Source: Salinisphaera sp963835375 (lineage in GTDB: Bacteria > Pseudomonadota > Gammaproteobacteria > Nevskiales > Salinisphaeraceae). Taken from it: a stretch of 64,000 bases of DNA. The stretch covers positions 169,732 to 233,731 of the forward strand of contig CAWIGB010000037.1 of the NCBI GenBank assembly GCA_963835375.1, read 5' to 3'. The position numbers and the translations under genes are program-made. Position 1 is the stretch's first letter. Each line of letters starts with the position of its first letter. Shown here one piece after another: positions 28,167-37,648 of this stretch. The notes beneath the pieces are model-generated. The model saw only the letters and a program-made list of their open reading frames with translations. It was not told where the DNA came from and ran no database searches.

Positions 28167-28759
28167 AGTTAGACCATGAAGCATGCCCGGCCGCCACAGG
28201 CGCTCGCGGCACCTCCGCCGTAGGAGTAAATCAGGCTAGAAGGCATTGGGTCACAAGCCGCCCTACGCGCCGCCACCAGCGGCAGCGGGCCCGCGGCCGC
28301 ACCTGCCGACAAGCGACCCGCGCTCCGCAGATTCAGATAGAGGCCATGGTGCCGGCCGCCACAACAGCCGAAAGACAGGGGTTTCGGAAGGCGTGGCCGG
28401 GCGCGGTATCACAGGTCGGTACGAGCCTGTCTGCTTCTACCGGTCGCACCCGGAAGCTGTAAACACAGCATGCGAGCGCTGCGTTGGAGACCGTGAATCG
28501 TGTCGGGCAAGGCGTGAGCCGCCGACGCCGGCGTGCCGCAATCAAGACGCAACGCCGTCCGGTGCCCATAGCCGTTGCTCACAGCGCCCCGCCCTTGGGG
28601 ATAACCGCCCCAGGATCGCAGACGCGGTGGCAACCCAGCGTTGTCGCACGCGGGTGTCGAATGGCGACGACGCGTACGACATCTCGTCTTGCCGCCCATC
28701 GTCCATGCGCAGGAAGCGCGTGGCGCGGACTCGTATGACCCCTCGACCGACCCTAGAGC
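28113..28759. other. Gap between agaR and the LprI-like gene
   Basis: After the operator region this DNA contains several open frames of strongly biased composition but no recognisable protein. The distal part may include the ragged C-terminal tail of the LprI-like gene if a further indel is present. Confidence 0.35.
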
Positions 28760-29178
28760 TCTCCAGATAATCCCAGAGTTCCTCCGCACGCGCGTAGACC
28801 AGCGCGTTACGTGCATGGCCGACCGTAAGTACCGACGACGTACCGTGCGATTGCCGCGTGAACGTCTTGTTGAGGAAACGCGAATTCGGCGTCGCGGTAT
28901 TTCAGCCAGTGTCGCTGCGACGCACGCAGAGCGGAGTGCTGTGTCGGCGAGAGCCGGTGCATCAGCGTTCGATAGGCAGTGTTCAGTTCGTGATCCAGCG
29001 CCTTGGCTTCGGCGACCGAGGCCTGGCTCATGTCGGCCGTGGTCCGGGCGTGATCGATACGCTGCTGATAGGCCTGCATGCGTTGATGAAACGCGCCGAG
29101 ATAATCCGGCGCATCCGGGTTGTCCACCGCGCCGGCCACGCTACAAACCAACAGCAACGCCAGGGCCCAGTATTTCAT
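28760..29178 (-). CDS. LprI-like (DUF1311) exported protein, frameshifted
   Basis: ATG 29178 begins a signal peptide (YWALALLLVCSVAGA), then ALDHELNTAYRTLMHRLSP and LRASQRHWLKYRDAEFAF, the core of the LprI/DUF1311 family (periplasmic proteins, some inhibiting lysozyme). In the given sequence the frame soon stops (28807). If one base is removed from CCTC/GAGG near 28874 it continues LNKTFTRQSHGTSSVL and HARNALVYARAEELWDYLE, exactly the expected family C-terminus. The true stop is uncertain; I place it near 28760 by family length of about 140 residues. Confidence 0.7.
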
Positions 29179-29222
29179 CGCCTTGCCTCCACGTGGAACA
29201 TCCCGGTCCTGTACCAGGCAAT

Positions 29223-29808
29223 CTACACCCCGACGCGCCGCCCGGGCAGCGCGCGGCCTACTCGGCGTCCGTCGGTTCCCCCATCGGGCTGGCGCATGAG
29301 TTCCTCGGCGAAACCGAAGCGGGTCATGTCGGTCATGCGCTCCGGATAGAGCACGCCCTGCAGATGATCGTATTCATGCTGTACCACGCGGGCATGGAAG
29401 CCCTCGGCTTCGCATTCGATCGGGTGCGCCGGTCTCGTCCAGTCCGCGATAGCGAATACGCTGCCAGCGCGGCACGTAACCCTGCAGGCCGGGGATGGAC
29501 AGGCAACCTTCCCATCCGCCCACCTGCGCGTCGCCGATCGGCTCGATCTCGGGGTTGATCAACACGGTCAGCGGCACGCCTTCGTCGTTCGCGTCGCCGG
29601 CGGCTCGCGAGGGCGGCACGAAGAACATCAGCACCGAGCGGGTCGCATACACCTGCGGCGCGGCCAGCCCGACGCCCTGGGCATCGGCCAGGGTCTCCTT
29701 CATGTCCGCGATCAGGCGCTGAATCTCGGGATCGGACACATCCGAAACAGCCGTGGTGGGCCGGCGCAGCACGGGATGGCCCATGCGCGCGATCTTGCGT
29801 ATCGCCAT
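29223..29808 (-). CDS. def: Peptide deformylase (one-base frameshift)
   Basis: From ATG 29808 the frame gives ARMGHPVLRRPTTAV, motif I GVGLAAPQV and motif II GWEGCLSIPG. It then drifts out of frame after DETGAP. The neighbouring frame continues IECEAEGFHARVVQHEYDHL, containing motif III HEYDH, to the stop at 29223. Removing one C from a CCC run near 29423 joins them into about 194 residues. Cys and the two His that hold the metal are all present. The enzyme removes the formyl group from new proteins. Since deformylase is normally essential, a sequence error is likely. Confidence 0.88.
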
Positions 29809-29894
29809 ATGTTGCGTTGCCCTTGAACCGTGCGCGCCAGAATACAGGCGCGTGCCCGCCTCGCGCAGCCCCGGCCGCATCCTCAGGCCATAAC

Positions 29895-30803
29895 TCATGC
29901 CCCCGGCCCGGCGGCGCCCTGGTTTGCATGCATCATCGATTCGAAAAAATCAGAGAACGCGGCGACCCGTGGAGGCAATCGCAGATAGGGCGGGTAATAG
30001 AGCGTGAGCCAGATCGGTGGCGGCGCCCAGTCGGGCAGAACGCGCACCAGTCGCCCTTGCGACAACGCGTCGGCAACGATGAACGCCGGCAGCAGTGCGA
30101 CCCCGTCGCCCGCCGCGGCCATGCTCGCCAGAAATTCACCGTTGTTCGCACAGATCGGCCGCCCGGCCGGCACGTCGACATGCGTGGTGCCATGCGAGAG
30201 CCGCCAGGTTTCGCCCCGGCCGTCGGGGCTGAAGCCGAGACAGGCATCGCGCGGCAGATCGTTGGGATGCACGGCCGCGGCGAACGGCGTATCGGGCGCG
30301 GCGACAAGAAACCGCTCGATCGGACAGATCTTGCGCCAGATCGTGAACTTGTCGTTCGGCGGCCCGGAAATCCGCACGGCCAGATCGAAATCGCCTTCCA
30401 CGATATCGACCATTTCGTCCGACAACGACACATCCGCGCGGATGTTCGGATGCTGCGCGCGAAAGGCCGAGAGTACCGCCGGCAACACCCGCATGCCGAA
30501 CGACATGGGCGCGTTGATCCGCAGCGTGCCGGCATCCGCCCGGTGCGCATCGAGCAGTTCGCGCCGGGCCTCCGCCACCGCTGCCATGGCCGGCCGCAGC
30601 CGCGCGGCATAGGCCGCGCCCGCGCTGGTGAGGTTGACCCGGCGCGTTGTGCGCACAAACAACTGCACGCCAAGATCGCGCTCCAGCGCCGCGATCGTCC
30701 GCGTGATCGAGGCCGGCGTCATCCCCAGCTCGCGTGCGACCGCCGCGAAATTATGGCTTTCGGCCGCCAGAAGGAACGTGCGCAGTGCCTTGAAGTCGTC
30801 CAT
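29895..30803 (-). CDS. LysR-family transcriptional regulator
   Basis: The 302-residue product has an N-terminal winged helix-turn-helix (NFAAVARELGMTPASITRTI, about residues 18-37) and a substrate-binding domain with RINAPMSFGMRVLPAVLSAF. It is divergent from the ring-cleaving dioxygenase/hydrolase pair, with a T-N11-A palindrome in the shared gap. It therefore probably controls those two genes in response to a quinone or aromatic signal. ATG 30803 is preferred over 30821 because the helix-turn-helix spacing fits. Confidence 0.87.
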   Translation of the reverse strand: MDDFKALRTFLLAAESHNFAAVARELGMTPASITRTIAALERDLGVQLFVRTTRRVNLTSAGAAYAARLRPAMAAVAEARRELLDAHRADAGTLRINAPMSFGMRVLPAVLSAFRAQHPNIRADVSLSDEMVDIVEGDFDLAVRISGPPNDKFTIWRKICPIERFLVAAPDTPFAAAVHPNDLPRDACLGFSPDGRGETWRLSHGTTHVDVPAGRPICANNGEFLASMAAAGDGVALLPAFIVADALSQGRLVRVLPDWAPPPIWLTLYYPPYLRLPPRVAAFSDFFESMMHANQGAAGPGA

Positions 30804-30807
30804 GCCG

Positions 30808-30830
30808 ATTATTACGTCCAACGAAATAAT
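30808..30830. promoter_or_regulatory. LysR-type operator (ATTATT-N11-AATAAT)
   Basis: Two perfect 6-base inverted arms with an 11-base spacer lie 5 bases before the LysR start codon and about 97 bases before the dioxygenase start. This is the classical T-N11-A geometry of LysR recognition sites, placed in the divergent promoter. Confidence 0.65.
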
Positions 30831-30926
30831 GTGAAAAGGATTATGCCAATTCTCTACACAGGCTCGGCGTTGCTAGATTGATCGGTATCCTTCCAACGCC
30901 AGCTTCGCGCTGACAGGACGAATCTC

Positions 30927-31859
30927 ATGATCACGCAGATCCAGGGCCTGCATCACATCACCTCGCTGGCCGCTGATGCCAATCGGAACAACCGGTTCTT
31001 CACCGACACGCTCGGCCTGCGCCGGGTCAAGAAGACCGTCAATTTCGACGAGCCCAGCGTCTATCACCTGTACTACGGGGACGAAATCGGCACGCCCGGC
31101 ACGGTGATGACGTATTTCCCGTTTCCGCTGGCCGCCCGCGGCACGCCCGGCACCGGTGAAGTCGGCGAGACCCAGTTCGCCGTAGCACGCGACGCGCTGG
31201 ATTTCTGGACCGACCGGCTGGCGCGACTGGGCGTATCGGATCTGGCCTCGGACACCACCTTCGGCCAGCGCCGTCTTCGCTTTTCCGGACCGGACGGCGA
31301 CGGCTTCGCGCTGATCGAGCGACCCGACGATACGCGTGGCGCATGGACCGGCGCGGGCGTGCCGGCCGAATCCGCCATCCACGGTTTTTCCGGTGCGCGC
31401 CTGCGGCTGCAGGACGACGGCGCCACCCGCGAGCTGCTCGAATTCATGGGCTACGAACGCGCGGAAAGCGAAGACAACGTGACCCGCTTCGTCATGCCGA
31501 ACGGCAACGGGGCGGACACGATCGACCTGGAAGTCCTGCCGCAGGGGTCCGCGGCACAACAGGGCGCCGGATCGGTTCATCACATCGCTTTCGCGGTACC
31601 CGACCGCGCGGCCCAGGCCGAGGTGCGCAAGGCGCTGCTGGATACCGGCTACCAGGTCACGCCGGTGATCGACCGCGATTATTTCTGGTCGATCTACTTC
31701 CGTACGCCGGGCGGCGTGTTGTTCGAGATCGCCACCAACGAGCCCGGCTTCGACCGCGATGAAGACACCGCGCATCTCGGCGAGGCACTCAAGCTGCCGG
31801 AACGCTACGAGCCGTACCGCGACCGGATCGCGTCACGTCTCGATCCAATCACCGACTGA
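30927..31859 (+). CDS. Ring-cleaving dioxygenase, glyoxalase fold (MhqO/MhqE-like)
   Basis: This 310-residue protein has two vicinal-oxygen-chelate domains. The metal ligands appear as GLHHITSLA (N-terminal His), VHHIAFAV (second-domain His) and VLFEIATNEPGF (Glu). The length and the LHHITSLAADANRN...FYTDTLGLR-like start match the MhqO/MhqA group of putative hydroquinone- or catechol-type dioxygenases induced by quinone stress. The following hydrolase gene of the MhqD type supports this. The true substrate is untested. Confidence 0.87.
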   Translation: MITQIQGLHHITSLAADANRNNRFFTDTLGLRRVKKTVNFDEPSVYHLYYGDEIGTPGTVMTYFPFPLAARGTPGTGEVGETQFAVARDALDFWTDRLARLGVSDLASDTTFGQRRLRFSGPDGDGFALIERPDDTRGAWTGAGVPAESAIHGFSGARLRLQDDGATRELLEFMGYERAESEDNVTRFVMPNGNGADTIDLEVLPQGSAAQQGAGSVHHIAFAVPDRAAQAEVRKALLDTGYQVTPVIDRDYFWSIYFRTPGGVLFEIATNEPGFDRDEDTAHLGEALKLPERYEPYRDRIASRLDPITD

Positions 31860-31909
31860 GACCACGACGCAGCCGAGCCGCGCGCTCGGCTGCCCCATCG
31901 GAGCACGTC

Positions 31910-32524
31910 ATGACTGAACCGCCCTATGTAGCGTATCGCCTCGCCGGCGAGCCCGGCGCGCCGTTGGTCATGGCCTTCCATGGCACCGGCGGCGACGAAA
32001 CCCAGTTCGTCGAACTGGTCCGGGGGATGCTGCCACGGGCCGGCATCGTCGCCCCGCGTGGCGACGTCTCCGAAGGCGGCGCCAACCGCTTCTTCCGGCG
32101 CACCGGCGAAGGGGTCTACGACATGGCCGATCTCGCTGCTCGCACGCAGCGCATGGCGGCCTTCATCGCCGCCACGCGCGCCGAGCATCCCGATCGCCCG
32201 ATCTACGGGCTCGGCTACTCGAACGGCGCCAACATCCTGGCGTCGGTGATGTTCGAGCAGCCTCGCCTGTTCGAACGGGTAGCGCTCATGCATCCGCTGA
32301 TTCCGTGGACGCCAGAGCCGCAACCGGCGCTGGCCGGCCTGCCGGTGTTCGTCAGTGCCGGCGCCCACGATCCGATCTGTCCGCCGGCTCGGTCGCGGGC
32401 ATTGATCGACTGGTTGACCACGCAGGGCGCAGCGGTCGACCCGCTGATCACCCAGGGTGGGCACGAAGTCTCGCAGGCGGAGCTGAACGCCTTGCAACGC
32501 TTTATGCGGATCCCGGACGCCTAG
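31910..32524 (+). CDS. MhqD-like alpha/beta hydrolase
   Basis: The 204-residue protein is a small phospholipase/carboxylesterase-type hydrolase with the nucleophile elbow GLGYSNGA (Ser), the acid in SAGAHDPI and the histidine in QGGHEVS. The early MAFHGTGGDE is the oxyanion region. It lies 50 bases after the dioxygenase. In Bacillus mhqD-mhqO-type pairs belong to thiol/quinone detoxification, so this pair likely does the same job here under a LysR rather than MarR regulator. Confidence 0.87.
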   Translation: MTEPPYVAYRLAGEPGAPLVMAFHGTGGDETQFVELVRGMLPRAGIVAPRGDVSEGGANRFFRRTGEGVYDMADLAARTQRMAAFIAATRAEHPDRPIYGLGYSNGANILASVMFEQPRLFERVALMHPLIPWTPEPQPALAGLPVFVSAGAHDPICPPARSRALIDWLTTQGAAVDPLITQGGHEVSQAELNALQRFMRIPDA

Positions 32525-32528
32525 CCGA

Positions 32529-32547
32529 CCGCGCGACCGTCGCGCGG
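32529..32547. terminator. GC hairpin between convergent genes
   Basis: An 8-bp stem (CCGCGCGA with its complement) and 3-base loop sits between the hydrolase and ybhR stops. There is no T tract, so terminator function is only probable. Confidence 0.4.
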
Positions 32548-32576
32548 CGAGGTACAACGCGGATCTCGCGCCCGCA

Positions 32577-33689
32577 TCAGCCGAGCTTGCGGCGAACGAC
32601 GGCATGGGCGACGGCGAGTGTGACCAGCGCGATCACCGCCATCGGCCAGGCCTCGGCGAAGACGACCGCGGGTGGCAACGCCTTGACGAAGCAACCCTGG
32701 ACGATCACGAGAAAATGCGTCAGCGGCAGCGACTGGGCCACCCATTGCAGGGCACGGGGCATGTTTTCTACCGGGGTCGCGAAACCCGACATCACGATCA
32801 TCGGCACGGCCACCGCGAAGGCCCCCAGGATCCCCTGCTGCTGGGTCGATGAAATCGCGGAGATCGTCAGCCCGATCCCGACCACCGACAGGATCAGCAA
32901 CAGCAGACTCATCAGCAACAGCAGGAACGAGCCACGAAAAGGCACACCGAACAGGAACACGCCGGCCCCGATCATCACCAGGCCGAGAGCCGTGCCGATC
33001 ATCAGCGCGGGCACCATCTTGGCCACGATGATCTCGAATATCGTCGTCGGCGAGACCATGAGCTGGTCGAAGGTGCCGAGTTCGCGTTCGCGGGCGATCG
33101 ACAAGGCGGTGACGATCAGCGCGATGATGGTGGTCAGAATGCCGGACAGGCTCGGCACGATATACCAGCGATAGATGAGGTTCGGATTGAACCAGTGGCG
33201 AACGACCGTCGGATCGCGCGCGCTCTGGTCGCTGCCAGCGAGCGTTGCGCCGACCCGGGCCGCGATGTCGTCGAGGTAGCCGAGGGTGATCTGGGCGGCG
33301 TTCGACCGCCGGCCGTCGAGGATGACCTGGGCGGTGGCGGTCCGACCGGCGGCGATATCGCGCGAGAAATCCGGCGGAATGTCGATAGCGGCGATCACCT
33401 GCTGACGGTCGATCAGCGCGCGGCGCTGATCCGGACTATGCACCGTGTAGACATGGCCGACGAAGCCGGCGGCGCCGATCTGAGCGAGCAGTTCATAGGA
33501 CGCCTGCCCGGTGTCGCGGTTGTAGACGGCCAGATCGACATGATTCACCTCGAGGCTTGCCGCGAACGAGAAGATCAGCAGCTGCACCAGCGGCGGGACG
33601 ACCAGCACCAGCCGGCTGCGCGGGTCGCGCAGAATGCTGAGCAGTTCCTTGACGATCTGGGCGCGCAGCCGCGGATTGAGCAGGCGCAT
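32577..33689 (-). CDS. ybhR: ABC-2 type efflux permease (YbhR-like)
   Basis: The 370-residue permease has one N-terminal helix (LVLVVPPLVQLLIFSFAAS), a large outward-facing domain (about residues 45-180) and five C-terminal helices. The signature ALSIARERELGTFDQLMVSP is typical of YhhJ/YbhR proteins. It pairs with the preceding permease, two bases upstream, and the twin-ATPase subunit to form a drug exporter. It is the last gene of the cecR-ybhGFSR-type operon. Confidence 0.92.
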   Translation of the reverse strand: MRLLNPRLRAQIVKELLSILRDPRSRLVLVVPPLVQLLIFSFAASLEVNHVDLAVYNRDTGQASYELLAQIGAAGFVGHVYTVHSPDQRRALIDRQQVIAAIDIPPDFSRDIAAGRTATAQVILDGRRSNAAQITLGYLDDIAARVGATLAGSDQSARDPTVVRHWFNPNLIYRWYIVPSLSGILTTIIALIVTALSIARERELGTFDQLMVSPTTIFEIIVAKMVPALMIGTALGLVMIGAGVFLFGVPFRGSFLLLLMSLLLLILSVVGIGLTISAISSTQQQGILGAFAVAVPMIVMSGFATPVENMPRALQWVAQSLPLTHFLVIVQGCFVKALPPAVVFAEAWPMAVIALVTLAVAHAVVRRKLG

Positions 33690-33691
33690 GA

Positions 33692-34873
33692 TCAAAGATC
33701 CAGACTCTTGCGCGTACGGCGCAGCGCGATCAGGAAGAACACCGCGCCGATGGCGAGCATGGCCGCGAGATCGCGCAGCAGCAGCGGCCAGACGTCGCCG
33801 GCCAGAAACACGGTCTGCAGCGCGGTCACGAAATAGCGCGCCGGCACCACGCAGGTCAGCCACCGGATCGGCCACGGCATGGAGGCGATCTCATAGATGA
33901 AACCAGACAACAGGAAGGCCGGCAGGAAGCCGGTGATCAAGGCGATCTGGGCGGCGACGAACTGGTTGCGCGCAAGCGCGGAGATCAACAGGCCCTGACC
34001 CAGGGCCGGCACCAGGAATACCGACGACAACAGCAGCAGGGCGAACCAGGAACCGCGCAGCGGCACGCCGAAGACGAATAGAGCAAGCAGTGTGGAGCAG
34101 ACCATGGCGGCCAGGCCGAGGGCGAAGTACGGCAACAGCTTGCCGAGCAGAATCTCGGCCACCGTGGCCGGTGTGGACATGATCGCCTCCATCGTGCCGC
34201 GCTCCCACTCGCGGGCGACCACCAGCGCCGTCAGCAATGTGCCGATGATCGTCATGACGACGGCGATCGCGCCGGGAATCAGCGCCCGCCGGCTGTCGAT
34301 CTCGGGGTTGAACCAGAACCGCGGCACAAGCGCGATCGAGGGCTTTGCGGCAGCCGCTGATACCGCATCATCGGCCTGCTGCGCCCGCCAGCCAATGACC
34401 ACGCCGCGCGCATAGTTGGCCACGAAGTTCGCGGTATTCGGCTGCGAGCCGTCGGTGACGATCTGGACCAGCGGCCGGCTTCCGCCGGTGGCCAGACGTT
34501 GCTCGAAGTCCTGCGGGATCACCACATAACCGCGCAAGGCGCCGGAGACCAGCTGATCGGCGACGGCGCGCCGGTCGTGGACCGTCGTGATTCGGAAATA
34601 ACGCGTGCCGGCGAAGGCCGCGGCCAGCGACTGGGCCGGGGCGCCGTCGGATTCCAGCACCACACCCAGACGAACCCCGCGAATATCCAGCGATACCGCA
34701 TAGCCGAACAGGAACAGCAGCACCGCCGGCAGCACAAAGGCAATCAGGATGGTCGAGGGATCGCGTACCAGTTGCAGGCTTTCCTTGCGCACCAGCGCGG
34801 CCAGTCGTCGAACGCTGAAGACACGGCTCTGGGCCGCTAGCGGCCCGGCAGGCTCAGGCCGTGGGCTGCTCAT
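33692..34873 (-). CDS. ybhS: ABC-2 type efflux permease (YbhS-like)
   Basis: This 393-residue protein has the same layout as its partner: N-terminal helix (ILIAFVLPAVLLFLFGYAV), extracytoplasmic domain, then five helices with TALVVAREWERGTMEAIMST. ATG 34873 overlaps the ATPase stop by four bases (ATGA), implying translational coupling. The frame is open much further upstream, but that part is the antisense-frame reading of the ATPase gene. In E. coli the YbhFSR complex has been linked to drug and cation efflux. Confidence 0.92.
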   Translation of the reverse strand: MSSPRPEPAGPLAAQSRVFSVRRLAALVRKESLQLVRDPSTILIAFVLPAVLLFLFGYAVSLDIRGVRLGVVLESDGAPAQSLAAAFAGTRYFRITTVHDRRAVADQLVSGALRGYVVIPQDFEQRLATGGSRPLVQIVTDGSQPNTANFVANYARGVVIGWRAQQADDAVSAAAAKPSIALVPRFWFNPEIDSRRALIPGAIAVVMTIIGTLLTALVVAREWERGTMEAIMSTPATVAEILLGKLLPYFALGLAAMVCSTLLALFVFGVPLRGSWFALLLLSSVFLVPALGQGLLISALARNQFVAAQIALITGFLPAFLLSGFIYEIASMPWPIRWLTCVVPARYFVTALQTVFLAGDVWPLLLRDLAAMLAIGAVFFLIALRRTRKSLDL

Positions 34874-36654
34874 GCCGGTTCCGGCCGGTGCGCCGCTTCG
34901 TCTTCCGCATCGGCGGCCTGAACCAGATGGATGAAGGCCTCCTCCATGCTCGGCTCCGGGCAATCGGGCGTGGTCGCCGCCTGCTTGAGTGCGTCCGGGG
35001 TGTCGAGCGCGATCAGGCGCGCGCGGTACATGAGGGCAACCCGATCGCAGTATTCCGCCTCGTCCATGAAGTGCGTGGTGACCATCACGGTCACGCCGCG
35101 GCGCACCAGCCCGTTGATATGGGTCCAGAACTCGCGCCGGGTGATCGGGTCCACGCCCGAGGTCGGCTCGTCGAGAAACAGCACCGGCGGGCGATGCATC
35201 AGCGCGCAGGCCATGGCCAGACGCTGCTTGAAGCCCAGCGGCAGCGACTCCGGGGCCGCGTCCAGATAGGGCGACAGCTGGAAGATCTCGATCATCTCGG
35301 CCGTACGCTCGCGCCGTCGCGGGCCGTCGAGGCCGTAGACCCCGGCGAAGAAGTCGAGATTCTGACGCACGGAAAGCAGGCCGTAGAGCGAGAATTTCTG
35401 GGCCATGTAGCCGAGCTGGCTCTTGGCCGCGCCGGTGGCACGGCGCAGGTCGTGGCCGGCGACCCGAGCCTCGCCGCGCGTCGGCCGGAGCAGGCCACAG
35501 AGCATCTTGAAGGTGGTGGACTTGCCGGCGCCATTGGGCCCGAGCAGACCGAATATCTCGCCGCGAGCCACCTCGAAGCTGACGTTGTCCGTGGCCGTGA
35601 AATCGCCGAAGCACTTGGTCAGGTCGCGACAGACCACGGCGCTCGGATCGGCCAGCGTCACCGCGTCCATGCGCGTTGCCAGCGCCGAGGTTCCGCCGGG
35701 GCCGCCGCCGAGCAGGTCGACGAAGGCATCCTCGAAGCGTGCCGCGACCGGTGCAATCGTAGCGCCGGACTCGCGCGCGAGGGTCTCGATCTCGTCCTGG
35801 GGCGCACCGTCGCGCAGCACCACGCGGAGCGCGCTGCCCTGGATCACGCCGTCGCAGACCGTTGGCAGATCGAGTGCGTCCGCAAGCACCGAACGCCGTT
35901 CGCCGGTAATGCCGTCGATACGAAAGCTACGACCGGCCAGACGCTCGGTCAGCGCCTGCGGCGCGCCGTCGAAGGCGAGCTTGCCTTCGTTGAGCAGCAG
36001 CACGTGCGCACAGCGCTCGGCCTCGTCCAGATAGGCCGTCGACCAGACCACGGTCATGCCCTCGCCGGTCAGCTCGTTGACCATGCGCCAAAGATCCTGG
36101 CGGCTGAGCGGATCGACCCCGACGCCCGGCTCGTCGAGCAGCAGCACCTGCGGCCGGGCCATCAGCGCACAGGCCAGTCCCAGTTTCTGTTTCATGCCGC
36201 CGGACAGCTGTCCGGCCAGACGCGCTGTGAATGGTTCCAAGCGGGTGAAGGCCAGCAGCTGCCCGAAGGTCTCGTCATAAGCTTCCGCCGCCAGACCGCG
36301 CAGCTCCGCGTACAGGCGCATGTTCTGGAGCACCGACAGATCCTCGTACAGGCCGAAGCGCTGCGGCATGTAGCCGGTGACCGTATGAATAGCCGTGCTG
36401 TCGGCCACAACGTCGTGTCCGGCAACGACCGCGCGGCCTTCATCGGGCGTCATGAGTCCGGTGAGGATGCGCATCAGCGTGGTCTTGCCGGCGCCGTCGG
36501 GCCCGACCAGCCCGGTGACCCGGCCGGGGCGGATTCGAGTGTCGAGGCCGGCGAGCGCGACGGTGCCGCCAAAGCGCTTGGTCAGACCCGTGATCTCGAC
36601 GCCGATGGCGTCGCTCTCATCAGCAGTAGGGTGATCACGCGTTAATGCGCGCAT
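34870..36654 (-). CDS. ybhF: Twin ABC ATPase (YbhF-like)
   Basis: The 594-residue protein has two complete ATPase domains. Domain 1 has GPDGAGKTT, LSGGMKQKLG and LLLDEPGVGVDP. Domain 2 (from about residue 345) has GPNGAGKST, the signature LPLGFKQRLAMA and LFLDEPTSGVDP. Tandem fusion of about 580 residues without a membrane part is typical of YbhF. It powers export by the two permeases encoded just after it. It begins one base after the membrane fusion gene ends. Confidence 0.94.
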   Translation of the reverse strand: MRALTRDHPTADESDAIGVEITGLTKRFGGTVALAGLDTRIRPGRVTGLVGPDGAGKTTLMRILTGLMTPDEGRAVVAGHDVVADSTAIHTVTGYMPQRFGLYEDLSVLQNMRLYAELRGLAAEAYDETFGQLLAFTRLEPFTARLAGQLSGGMKQKLGLACALMARPQVLLLDEPGVGVDPLSRQDLWRMVNELTGEGMTVVWSTAYLDEAERCAHVLLLNEGKLAFDGAPQALTERLAGRSFRIDGITGERRSVLADALDLPTVCDGVIQGSALRVVLRDGAPQDEIETLARESGATIAPVAARFEDAFVDLLGGGPGGTSALATRMDAVTLADPSAVVCRDLTKCFGDFTATDNVSFEVARGEIFGLLGPNGAGKSTTFKMLCGLLRPTRGEARVAGHDLRRATGAAKSQLGYMAQKFSLYGLLSVRQNLDFFAGVYGLDGPRRRERTAEMIEIFQLSPYLDAAPESLPLGFKQRLAMACALMHRPPVLFLDEPTSGVDPITRREFWTHINGLVRRGVTVMVTTHFMDEAEYCDRVALMYRARLIALDTPDALKQAATTPDCPEPSMEEAFIHLVQAADAEDEAAHRPEPA

Positions 36655-36655
36655 G

Positions 36656-37648
36656 TCACGATCCAGTGCCGACGACGTCGACGGTAACCGGCATGCCCTG
36701 TCGCAGCCCTTCGTCGGCGTCGGATACGACGATGCGCAGCCGATAGACCAGATCGGTGCGTAGTTCGGTCGTTTCGACCGATTTCGGCGTGAATTCCGCC
36801 TGCGAGGCGATGAAGCCGATCCGGCCGTGATACACCCGCTTCGAGGAGTCGGTATGCAGTGTCACCGCCGCGCCTGGCACGATGCGGCCAAGATCGGGCT
36901 CGTCGACATAGGCGCGTACATACACCGGATCGCGCAGGTTGAGCGTGAGCACCGGCGTGCTCGCGCCGACCATGCTGCCCGGCTCGCGTACCCGCGAGAG
37001 CACGGTGGCCGCGGCGGGGGCATACAGCCGCGTATCGCCGAGCGCCGTCCGGGCCTGATCTCGGGCAGCCCGGGCAGCAGCCAGTATGGCCTTCGCCGCG
37101 GCGATGTCTTCGCTGCGTGCGCCGGCCTTCTGCAACGACAAGCCCTGCTCGGCCGAGGCCAGCTCCGCGGCGGCCTGATCGCGGGCGGCACGAGCGGCAT
37201 CCAGGCTGCGCTCGGCCGCGGCATTGGAAGCCCGCATCAAGCGCTCGCGCCGATAATCGCGCTCGGCGTTGCGATAGGTCGCCGCCGCGCGCTCGACCGT
37301 CGCCCGCGCCTCGGCGATCTCCTGCGGCCGGTTACCCGCCTGCAGTTTTGCGAGCGTGGCGGCATCGGCCCGGACTTCGGCGCTGGCCTCGGCAAGCGCC
37401 TGGCGGTACGGCTTGGCGTCGAGTTCGGCGACCCGCTGCCCGGCCACCACGCGATCGCCTTCCTCGACCGCGACCGATACCAGACGCCCGGGTTGCCGAA
37501 AGGCGAGCTCGACCTGACGGATATCCACATTGCCATAGAGACGCAGACCACGATCGCCGCGATCGCGCAGCGACCACCAGGCCAACCCGCCGCCGACAAC
37601 CAGCACGACAATCAATGCCAGCGCCATACCTAAGCGTTTGCGGCTCAT
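36656..37648 (-). CDS. ybhG: HlyD-type membrane fusion protein (YbhG-like)
   Basis: The 330-residue protein has an N-terminal membrane anchor (GMALALIVVLVVGGGLAWW), a biotinyl-lipoyl-like segment (FRQPGRLVSVAVEEGDRVVAG), a long alanine/arginine-rich coiled coil (about 85-205) and beta-barrel domains (DTRLYAPAAATVLSRV). It links the inner-membrane ABC exporter to the outer membrane. Its start overlaps the regulator's stop by four bases. Confidence 0.93.
   Translation of the reverse strand: MSRKRLGMALALIVVLVVGGGLAWWSLRDRGDRGLRLYGNVDIRQVELAFRQPGRLVSVAVEEGDRVVAGQRVAELDAKPYRQALAEASAEVRADAATLAKLQAGNRPQEIAEARATVERAAATYRNAERDYRRERLMRASNAAAERSLDAARAARDQAAAELASAEQGLSLQKAGARSEDIAAAKAILAAARAARDQARTALGDTRLYAPAAATVLSRVREPGSMVGASTPVLTLNLRDPVYVRAYVDEPDLGRIVPGAAVTLHTDSSKRVYHGRIGFIASQAEFTPKSVETTELRTDLVYRLRIVVSDADEGLRQGMPVTVDVVGTGS

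Noticed and set aside
34861..36645. 594-codon plus-strand open frame opposite ybhF
   Set aside because: The minus strand carries both Walker motifs and two signatures; the plus-strand frame is its antisense mirror.
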